Shown piece after piece: positions 6,122-10,802 of a stretch of DNA of 10,802 nucleotides. The notes under the pieces are model-generated. The model had not been told where the DNA came from. It made no database searches and was given only the letters and a program-made list of their open reading frames with translations. Both the position numbers and the translations under genes were made by a program. Within the stretch, counting starts at the first letter, position 1. Every line of letters begins with the position of its first letter. The stretch is from Anaerolineales bacterium UBA5069 (GTDB taxonomy: Bacteria > Chloroflexota > Anaerolineae > Caldilineales > Caldilineaceae), in NCBI GenBank assembly GCA_002415895.1, contig DIAV01000124.1, forward strand, positions 482-11,283. The letters run 5' to 3'.

Positions 6122-7492
6122 ATGCCCACTCCAGATCAAGAGGTATTGCTCGAGGCGCAGATTGATCAGTGGCGAAGCTACCTCCGCCGCCGCCAGGCGA
6201 TTCAAGCCGTTGATGTGGCCGAGCTGGAAGACCATCTGCGCGAGCAGGTTGCAGGCCTGATCGACGCGGGCCTTGCCACCGATGAAGCATTCCTGGTGGC
6301 CGTGAAGCGCATGGGCGACCTCGACACCCTCTCGCGCGAGTTCGCGCGCGAACACTCGGAGCGCCTCTGGAAACAACTCGTCGTTCTTCCGGCGGATAGT
6401 GGGGTATCACGCGCACAGGCGCGCACGGATGCAATCGTCGCGGTCTGTCTTGCGCTAGCGGCGGCCTTCCTTATCAAAGTGCCTGCGCTCTTCGGGCTCT
6501 CGCTGAACGACGATGCCGGCTTCTTCGCCCGCAATTTGAGTTTCTTTGTACTGCCCTTGCTCACAGGCTACTTCGTTTGGAAGCGGCGGCTTGACACCCG
6601 CACAGTCCGCTGGCTGGGTGTGGCATTCGTCGCCGCGGCCTTCTTCGCCAACATCTATCCCTTTGGTCCCGAAGGCCACACCGAGGCGCTGACAGCGCTG
6701 CATCTGCCCATCGCACTCTGGCTGGTGGTGGGGATCGCCTATGCCGGCGGCCGCTGGAGCCAGGTTGCAGGGCGCATGGACTTCATTCGTTTCTCGGGTG
6801 AGCTCTTTATCTACTATGTGCTGATCGCCTTGGGTGGCGGCGTGCTCCTGGCGTTCACGTTGCAGATCTTCATGTCCATCGGCATCGACATTGAGCCCTT
6901 CTTCGAGTCATGGCTGCTGCCCTGTGGCGCGGTTGGAGCGATTATCATCGCCTCCTGGCTGGTGGAGGCCAAACAAAGCGTCATCGAGAACATGGCGCCC
7001 GTGCTCACGCGCCTCTTCACGCCCCTCTTTGCCGCCGTGCTCATTGCATTTCTGGGGGCCATGCTCTATACCGGGCGCGCAATCGACATCGATCGGGACG
7101 TGCTCATCGCCTTCGACATGCTCCTGGTGCTGGTCCTGGGCCTGCTGCTCTATTCTGTCTCGGCCCGGGACCCGCAGGCGCCTCCCGGCGCGTTTGATGT
7201 GGTGCAGATTGTGTTGGTTGTCAGCGCGCTCGTGGCCAACGCGTTCGCGTTGTGGGCTATCGCCGCACGCATTACAGAGTTCGGGTTCACCCCGAACCGC
7301 GTGGCCGGCCTGGGTATGAATGTGATTCTGCTGGTGAACCTGGCGTGGTCTGCCCTGCTCTATATCCGCTTTCAGCGAGGGCGCGCAGCGTTCACGGACC
7401 TCGAACGCTGGCAGACGAATTACCTGCCGGTCTACGCTGTATGGGCGGCGATCGTTGTCATCGTCTTTCCGCCGCTCTTTGGGTACATTTAG
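6122..7492 (+). CDS. Permease-prefix-domain membrane protein (about 11 TM segments)
   Basis: A 456-residue protein. Residues 1 to about 90 form a soluble helical domain (WRSYLRRRQAIQAVDVAELEDH, then LATDEAFLVAVKRMGD) that matches the 'permease prefix domain 1' often found next to PadR regulators. The remainder has about 11 hydrophobic segments, near 103-125, 135-153, 162-180, 188-208, 222-250, 261-281, 296-317, 326-346, 358-382, 394-415 and 434-456. The membrane part has no ABC signature and may belong with DUF4153-like proteins, a tentative recollection. I place it in the cytoplasmic membrane. Start 6122 has AGGGAG (6109-6114) overlapping the end of the padR-like gene. The frame is open farther upstream, but that would run through the regulator gene and is rejected. 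The transported or sensed substrate is unknown. Confidence 0.88.
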   Translation: MPTPDQEVLLEAQIDQWRSYLRRRQAIQAVDVAELEDHLREQVAGLIDAGLATDEAFLVAVKRMGDLDTLSREFAREHSERLWKQLVVLPADSGVSRAQARTDAIVAVCLALAAAFLIKVPALFGLSLNDDAGFFARNLSFFVLPLLTGYFVWKRRLDTRTVRWLGVAFVAAAFFANIYPFGPEGHTEALTALHLPIALWLVVGIAYAGGRWSQVAGRMDFIRFSGELFIYYVLIALGGGVLLAFTLQIFMSIGIDIEPFFESWLLPCGAVGAIIIASWLVEAKQSVIENMAPVLTRLFTPLFAAVLIAFLGAMLYTGRAIDIDRDVLIAFDMLLVLVLGLLLYSVSARDPQAPPGAFDVVQIVLVVSALVANAFALWAIAARITEFGFTPNRVAGLGMNVILLVNLAWSALLYIRFQRGRAAFTDLERWQTNYLPVYAVWAAIVVIVFPPLFGYI

Positions 7493-7493
7493 A

Positions 7494-7522
7494 CTGAAGC
7501 TGCGTTGAGAGTTGGACTTCAG
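7494..7522 (+). repeat. Small inverted repeat just after the permease stop
   Basis: CTGAAG (7494-7499) and CTTCAG (7517-7522) form a 6-bp stem with a 17-nt loop, starting one base after the stop codon. It is weak alone but stands directly before the much stronger hairpin at 7527-7565. Confidence 0.3.
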
Positions 7523-7526
7523 CAAG

Positions 7527-7565
7527 GGGAAGATGCGCACAGTGATTCACTGTGCGCATCTTCCC
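7527..7565. terminator. 19-bp perfect inverted repeat, probable terminator of the padR-permease operon
   Basis: GGGAAGATGCGCACAGTGA (7527-7545) is the exact reverse complement of 7547-7565, with one central T. In RNA this gives a very stable hairpin of about 17 pairs with a small loop, extended by a G-U and an A-U pair. It ends 36 nt before the methyltransferase start. Only short T content follows (CTTCACC), so it is not a textbook intrinsic terminator. An mRNA-stabilising or regulatory hairpin in the methyltransferase leader is an alternative. Confidence 0.65.
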
Positions 7566-7601
7566 TTCACCGAGCACCTGCACAGTTGGTGAGGTGAATG
7601 A

Positions 7602-8399
7602 TTGATCGACCACAACAATCTGGAAGCGTTTTCTGACGCCATTGCGTATGACTTTGGGGATTCCAGCGATACCGGCGTAGCCTTCTATTCTGCGCTGGCA
7701 GAGGAAGCCGGCGGTTCGGTGCTTGAGATTGCCTGCGGCACGGGGCGCGTCACCATCCCGATTGCACAACTGGGCTTTCCTGTGACTGGATTGGATATTG
7801 TTCCGGGCATGCTCGCGCGGGCGCGCAGTAGATCGGCCGGTCTGCCCATACGCTGGGTGGAAGGCGACGCGCGCACCTTTCGCCTTGACGAGCGCTTTCA
7901 CTTGATCTTTCTCACAGGCAACGCGTTTCAAGCCTTTGTGACCAACGCGGAGCAGGCGGCCGTGTTGCAGCGCGTCTATGCGCATCTGCATGACGATGGG
8001 CTCTTTGCGTTTGAAACACGTAACCCACGCTGGGGCGGCCTTGCAACCCGTGCTGCTCCATATGAAGGGTTCTTCGTCAACCTTGAAACCAACACCGCGG
8101 AACAAGGTGCGCAAAGCGAGATCGATTCGAGGGGCTATCGCGTGCGCACTTCCTATACGCAGGTGTACGATCATGTTGCACAAATTGTGCATCTCACAGG
8201 CTACAAACGCTGGCGTGAGGGCAAGCAGGAACATGTGCAGGTCACCCGCACGGCGTTGCGCTACACATTCCCGCAGGAGCTTGCGGCGCTGCTGCACTAC
8301 CAGGGCTTTATGATCCTGCGCCAGTACGGCGACTGGAATCGCGAGCCGCTGACCGAAGCAAGCCCGAGCATTATCGTCGTGTGCCGCAAGCGCGCATAG
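7602..8399 (+). CDS. Class I SAM-dependent methyltransferase (TTG start)
   Basis: A 265-residue methyltransferase that moves a methyl group from S-adenosylmethionine to an unknown acceptor in the cytoplasm. The Rossmann motifs are clear: motif I VLEIACGTGRV at 40-50, the acidic loop D65 after strand 2 in VTGLDI, GDAR at 88-91, and FHLIFLTGNAFQAF near 99-112 as motif IV. LHDDGLFAFETRNP is the post-motif strand. A beta-rich substrate part follows. The start is unusual: the codon before 7602 is TGA in frame, so the gene can begin only at TTG 7602. There is no in-frame ATG before codon 70, which lies inside the fold. GAGGTG (7591-7596) is the likely ribosome binding site, at 5 nt. It is flanked by strong hairpins on both sides and so is probably transcribed alone. 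Confidence 0.9.
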   Translation: MIDHNNLEAFSDAIAYDFGDSSDTGVAFYSALAEEAGGSVLEIACGTGRVTIPIAQLGFPVTGLDIVPGMLARARSRSAGLPIRWVEGDARTFRLDERFHLIFLTGNAFQAFVTNAEQAAVLQRVYAHLHDDGLFAFETRNPRWGGLATRAAPYEGFFVNLETNTAEQGAQSEIDSRGYRVRTSYTQVYDHVAQIVHLTGYKRWREGKQEHVQVTRTALRYTFPQELAALLHYQGFMILRQYGDWNREPLTEASPSIIVVCRKRA

Positions 8400-8442
8400 C
8401 GCAAAAGGTGGGCGCTCTGCCGGCGCAATTGTTGCCCGACGC

Positions 8443-8482
8443 AAAGGGGCAGGGGATCGTCGCGATGATCCCCTGCCCCTTT
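8443..8482. terminator. Bidirectional intrinsic terminator
   Basis: AAAGGGGCAGGGGATC (8443-8458) and its exact reverse complement at 8467-8482 form a 16-bp stem with an 8-nt loop and a GC-rich core flanked by A-tract and T-tract ends. It sits between the convergent methyltransferase (ends 8399) and reductase (ends 8613), as expected for a terminator serving both strands. The T-run is only three bases. Confidence 0.75.
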
Positions 8483-8540
8483 CACTGTTGCAGCTTTCGC
8501 CCTCAGAAGGTGCCACTATCCATTGCGCCGTCGTTTGGCT

Positions 8541-8579
8541 GCGCGGCGCCAGTTGTATGGTTGCGGCGCGTGCCTCGGT
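8541..8579 (-). pseudogene. Short remnant of a DUF2255 gene 3' end
   Basis: Read on the minus strand, 8576-8541 encodes EARAATIQLAPR, very close to EARAATLKLTPR at the C-terminus of the DUF2255 protein at 9728-10102. The first 18 bases (8559-8576) are identical to 9749-9766. The match in frame beyond the identical DNA argues for descent from a second DUF2255 gene rather than chance. It lacks a stop at the equivalent place, and nothing upstream before the reductase stop looks like DUF2255. Confidence 0.6.
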
Positions 8580-8612
8580 GCCAGTTGGCTGCTTGGTCAG
8601 CTCTGGAGTGCG

Positions 8613-9584
8613 CTACCAGGCGTAGGCATTGGGCGCTTCACCGCCGGGCCCGGGCCAGATCTGATCAAGCTTGTGCATTGCTTCGTCCGAGAGGTGAATC
8701 TCAAGTGCGCGCAGACTACCGGTGAGCTGCTCCAGGGTGCGCGGCCCAATAATCGGCGCTGTGACGACCGGATTGTGCAGCAGCCAGGCCAGTGCAACGT
8801 CGGCAGGCTGTTCGCCCATCTCCTGACAGAATGCCTCGTAGGCTTCCAGTTGCGGCCGGTGCTTCTCAATTGCTTCCTGCTGGCGCGGCTCGGCGCGGCG
8901 CCCTTCGGTTGCCTTGCGCAGCACGCCGCCCAGCAGCCCGCTGGCCAAGGGGCTCCAGGGAATGATGCCCACACCATAGTGGCGGCTGGCCGGGATGACC
9001 TCCAGCTCGATCATGCGCGCGTTCAGGTTATAGAGGCTCTGCTCGGAGACGAGCCCCATGAAGTGGCGCGCGGCCGCGGCGCCCTGGGCTGTTGCAATGT
9101 CCCAGCCGGCAAAGTTGCTGCTGCCTACATAGATCACTTTGCCCTCGCGCACCAGTTGCTCCATCGCCTGCCAGATCTCTTCCCAAGGGGTGCGGCGGTC
9201 AATGTGATGCATTTGATAGAGGTCAATGTGATCTGTCTGCAAGCGACGCAAACTCTCTTCACAGGCGCGCCGAATATGGTAAGCCGAGAGATGTTGCTGG
9301 TTGGGCCATTCGCCCATTTTGCCATAGACCTTGGTGGCAATAACCACCTTTTCGCGCCGACCGCCGCCCTGCGCAAACCAGCGGCCGATGATTTGCTCGG
9401 TGACACCCTCGCCAGTCTTCCAGCCATAGACATTGGCAGTGTCGAAGAAGTTGATGCCCTGTTCGAGCGCCTGATCCATCACGGCGAAGCTGTCGGCCTC
9501 GCTTGTCTGCGGCCCAAAGTTCATTGTGCCCAGGCACAAGCGACTCACCTGCAGGCCCGTACGGCCCAGCGATGTGTACTGCAT
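8613..9584 (-). CDS. Aldo/keto reductase
   Basis: A complete 323-residue NAD(P)H-dependent aldo/keto reductase of normal family length, a cytoplasmic TIM-barrel that reduces aldehydes or ketones. The catalytic tetrad is intact: D48 and Y53 in FFDTANVY, K85 in IATKVYGK, and H126 in DLYQMHH. Later barrel motifs are also present: GKVIYVGSSNFAGW, IPWSPLASGLLGG, and the cofactor-binding IIGPRTLEQLTG. The ATG at 9584 has AAAGGAG about 8 nt upstream on the minus strand. It is last in a minus-strand row after the cupin and DUF2255 genes, but a 143-bp gap with a hairpin and a possible promoter suggests it can be expressed separately. It is a paralogue of the partial reductases at both edges of the window; substrate unknown. 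Confidence 0.96.
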   Translation of the reverse strand: MQYTSLGRTGLQVSRLCLGTMNFGPQTSEADSFAVMDQALEQGINFFDTANVYGWKTGEGVTEQIIGRWFAQGGGRREKVVIATKVYGKMGEWPNQQHLSAYHIRRACEESLRRLQTDHIDLYQMHHIDRRTPWEEIWQAMEQLVREGKVIYVGSSNFAGWDIATAQGAAAARHFMGLVSEQSLYNLNARMIELEVIPASRHYGVGIIPWSPLASGLLGGVLRKATEGRRAEPRQQEAIEKHRPQLEAYEAFCQEMGEQPADVALAWLLHNPVVTAPIIGPRTLEQLTGSLRALEIHLSDEAMHKLDQIWPGPGGEAPNAYAW

Positions 9585-9600
9585 GATGTTTCTCCTTTTG

Positions 9601-9622
9601 CGCCGGCAGCAGACTGCCGGCG
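9601..9622 (-). promoter_or_regulatory. 9-bp stem hairpin abutting the reductase ribosome binding site
   Basis: CGCCGGCAG (9601-9609) pairs perfectly with CTGCCGGCG (9614-9622) around a 4-nt loop. On the minus-strand transcript it ends one base before the AAAAGGAG of the reductase at 9584. It could limit ribosome access or stabilise the leader. A terminator role is unlikely because no U-run follows. Confidence 0.5.
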
Positions 9623-9661
9623 GGATTATGGTAGCGAACTCATTGTCTGCACTGCATGCGG

Positions 9662-9690
9662 CTATGACAATCGTATCCTATTTGCGTCAA
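9662..9690 (-). promoter_or_regulatory. Possible sigma70 promoter for the reductase
   Basis: On the minus strand TTGACG (9690-9685) and TCATAG (9667-9662) are 17 bp apart, about 80 nt upstream of the reductase ATG and downstream of the DUF2255 stop. The -35 is good and the -10 is weak (3 of 6 consensus bases), so this is a candidate only. Confidence 0.35.
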
Positions 9691-9727
9691 TAGGCGCGAT
9701 TTTTGAGCATGCCGAACGCCGTGCCTG

Positions 9728-10102
9728 TTACCGCGGTGTGAGTTTGAGGGTTGCGGCGCGTGCCTCCACGCTCATAATGCTTTCGATGATGCTTGCCGCA
9801 TAGCGGCGGTATTTGGTGCGGTAGGCGCCATCAATTGCGTCGTTGACGCTATCATCCATCTCGACGAAATCCACGTCCTTTTCCACGCCGCCGGCGTGTA
9901 TGCGCCCCGCATGGACAGCCTGCGCGCCTTTGAACCAGGCCGAGGCGCGCCCATAGACAGAGCGCACGTAGAGTGCGTCGCCCACGCGCACAACCCAAAT
10001 CGTCCGCGACGGGCGCAGCGTACCATCCTGCCTCCGTGACGAAATCTGCAGTTCTTCGGCGTCTCCAATCCTGGTGAGTTCGCCGCTTGTCCACGTTGTC
10101 AT
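9728..10102 (-). CDS. DUF2255 family protein
   Basis: A 124-residue small cytoplasmic protein that I recognise as DUF2255, a family of unknown function often found near oxidoreductases. Visible features are an N-terminal SGELTRIGDAEELQISSRR, a beta-strand pair TIWVVRVGDALYVRSVYGR with W-F-K-G after it, and a helical C-terminus ending VEARAATLKLTPR. The strand pattern recalls split-barrel flavin/deazaflavin proteins, but that is only an impression and no cofactor motif is certain. ATG 10102 is chosen because AGGAG lies 7 nt upstream on the minus strand; a longer frame to 10168 lacks a site. It follows the cupin gene by 75 bp and is probably co-transcribed with it. A remnant of a second copy lies at 8541-8579. 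Confidence 0.85.
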   Translation of the reverse strand: MTTWTSGELTRIGDAEELQISSRRQDGTLRPSRTIWVVRVGDALYVRSVYGRASAWFKGAQAVHAGRIHAGGVEKDVDFVEMDDSVNDAIDGAYRTKYRRYAASIIESIMSVEARAATLKLTPR

Positions 10103-10177
10103 AGGATCTCCTGCTTCCTGTTGCCGGCCGCAAGGAGCGCGTCCCCGCTCACAGTTGTCTTCATTCAATCGACCCTA

Positions 10178-10573
10178 TCAAGCCAGGTATTCCTCGTCGG
10201 TGACCTGTTCCATCCACTCCACCGCCGCACCGTCGAGATGTTCCTGAATGGCGATATGGGTCATTGCCGTGGTGGGCGCAGCGCCATGCCAGTGCTTCTC
10301 ACCCGGCGCGAACCAAAGCACGTCGCCGGGTTGAATCTCTTCAACTGGCCCACCCTGCCGCTGCGCGCGGCCGCAGCCTGCCGTCACAATCAGCGTCTGG
10401 CCCAACGGGTGGGTGTGCCACGCCGTGCGTGCGCCCGGCTCGAAGGTGACCAGCGCGGCGCGCACGCGCGCTGGCGCGGGGGCCTCGAGGAGCGGATCGA
10501 CGCGCACGCCGCCGGTGAAGTAGTCCGCCACGCCTTTGGTGGAGGGCCGCGAGCCGTTCTTGATGATCTGCAT
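10178..10573 (-). CDS. Cupin protein of the (R)-hydroxynitrile lyase (GtHNL) type
   Basis: A 131-residue single-domain cupin, metal-dependent and cytoplasmic. The metal ligands are H53 and H55 in WHTHPLGQ, Q59, and H94 in EKHWHG. These positions and the overall length equal those I recall for the manganese cupin hydroxynitrile lyase of Granulicella tundricola, including A40, V42 and Q110 at the active-site pocket. That family cleaves or forms cyanohydrins in vitro; the natural substrate is uncertain, and many members are annotated simply as quercetinase-like cupins. ATG 10573 has AAGGAG about 9-10 nt upstream; a TTG two codons earlier is too close to that site. Neighbours are aldo/keto reductases and DUF2255, which suggests small-carbonyl metabolism. 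Confidence 0.9.
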   Translation of the reverse strand: MQIIKNGSRPSTKGVADYFTGGVRVDPLLEAPAPARVRAALVTFEPGARTAWHTHPLGQTLIVTAGCGRAQRQGGPVEEIQPGDVLWFAPGEKHWHGAAPTTAMTHIAIQEHLDGAAVEWMEQVTDEEYLA

Positions 10574-10594
10574 GATCAACTTCTCCTTTATGTT

Positions 10595-10612
10595 CCTTTG
10601 CGCACCTTTGCG
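10595..10612. repeat. Two CCTTTGCG direct repeats, 10-bp period
   Basis: CCTTTGCG occurs at 10595-10602 and 10605-10612, followed by TTGCGG, just upstream of the cupin ribosome binding site. A related GCGCCAAG/GCGCAAAG motif lies at 471-497 upstream of the left reductase, in opposite orientation relative to its gene. Similar CTTTGCG-rich intergenic motifs are widespread in some bacteria. The role is unknown. Confidence 0.45.
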
Positions 10613-10642
10613 TTGCGGTGTGGCTGGGGCTGTGCATTCAGC

Positions 10643-10802
10643 CTAGTAGCGGTCGCCCACCACCGTGATCTGTGCCATGGCGCTATCGATTTCGCGCAGG
10701 TCGTCCGCCGTCAATTGAACGTTCGCTGCGCCCATATTCTCATCCAGACGTTCGATCCGGCGCGAGCCGGGAATGGGGACGATCCAGGGCTTCTGCGCCA
10801 GC
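10643..10802 (-). CDS. Aldo/keto reductase, C-terminal end (runs off right edge)
   Basis: The last 52 residues plus stop of an aldo/keto reductase whose beginning lies beyond the right edge. The segment WIVPIPGSRRIERLDENMGA contains the strand-8 cofactor-binding loop (PIPGS/T-R, which contacts the adenosine phosphate of NADPH in this superfamily). LTADDLREID is the usual C-terminal helix, and the protein ends VVGDRY. The ending resembles the YakC/AKR13 type. The stop TAG is at 10645-10643. It precedes the cupin gene by 69 bp on the same strand, and the cupin has its own ribosome binding site, so the two may share a transcript. The catalytic tetrad is outside the window. Confidence 0.88.
   Translation of the reverse strand, partial: LAQKPWIVPIPGSRRIERLDENMGAANVQLTADDLREIDSAMAQITVVGDRY

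Noticed and set aside
5595..6434. Minus-strand frame of 279 codons opposite the PadR gene
   Set aside because: Runs through the promoter and two genes on the other strand with no recognisable domain.
7598..7640. ATG at 7598 as start of the methyltransferase
   Set aside because: It is in a different frame; the methyltransferase frame has TGA immediately before TTG 7602.
7458..8516. Minus-strand frame of 352 codons opposite the methyltransferase
   Set aside because: Crosses both hairpins and a gene boundary; the product has no domain. The methyltransferase on the other strand is unmistakable.
8523..9803. Plus-strand frame of 426 codons opposite the reductase
   Set aside because: Antisense to a complete aldo/keto reductase with the full tetrad; extends through the intergenic hairpin and into DUF2255; no ribosome binding site or family.
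1..10802. Defence system, prophage or integrative element
   Set aside because: No integrase, transposase, nuclease, toxin-antitoxin or defence-type ATPase is visible; gene content is ordinary metabolism and regulation.

Overview
The window is a GC-rich (roughly 60%) bacterial chromosomal segment. Genes have good AGGAG-type ribosome binding sites and short intergenic gaps. There are no phage, IS or CRISPR features and no RNA genes that I can see. The gene set would fit a Chloroflexota (Anaerolineae-like) genome: a two-module class V aminotransferase, a PadR plus permease-prefix membrane protein pair, DUF2255, a hydroxynitrile-lyase-type cupin and several aldo/keto reductases. That assignment rests on general familiarity with these families and is weak.

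Layout. (1) Minus strand, 1-426: N-terminal 142 residues of a YajO-like aldo/keto reductase that runs off the left edge. (2) A gap of about 420 bp. (3) Plus strand, 849-5093: three co-directional genes, namely a beta-lactamase-fold serine hydrolase, a stand-alone 2-oxoacid dehydrogenase E2-type acyltransferase domain, and a 668-residue cysteine-desulfurase-like protein. (4) 5094-5726: a decayed cation diffusion facilitator remnant on the minus strand whose 3' end dissolves into an 11-bp tandem repeat, then a strong sigma70-type promoter with inverted repeats. (5) Plus strand, 5727-7492: a PadR regulator and an 11-TM membrane protein with a permease-prefix domain, 2 nt apart and clearly an operon. 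(6) Plus strand, 7602-8399: a SAM-dependent methyltransferase with a TTG start, between a 19-bp perfect hairpin and a bidirectional terminator. (7) Minus strand, 8613-10802: a cluster read right to left, with the C-terminal end of an aldo/keto reductase, a cupin, a DUF2255 protein and a complete aldo/keto reductase, followed by a short DUF2255-like remnant.

How the genes fit together. The PadR/permease pair looks like a self-contained autoregulated unit. The right-hand minus cluster looks like a small carbonyl/oxidoreductive metabolism module. The hydrolase, acyltransferase and desulfurase-like genes share strand and spacing, but I see no pathway that joins them.

The most interesting object is the class V aminotransferase. 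Its N-terminal module lacks the PLP lysine but keeps the VHRG, GGGT and GTP segments. Its C-terminal module has the lysine and cysteine but lacks those segments. In SufS-type dimers those are the parts that reach across into the partner's active site, so the protein may carry a built-in partner. Other points are a DUF2255 gene remnant, a 21-bp duplication at the end of the hydrolase gene and the repeat-capped transporter relic.
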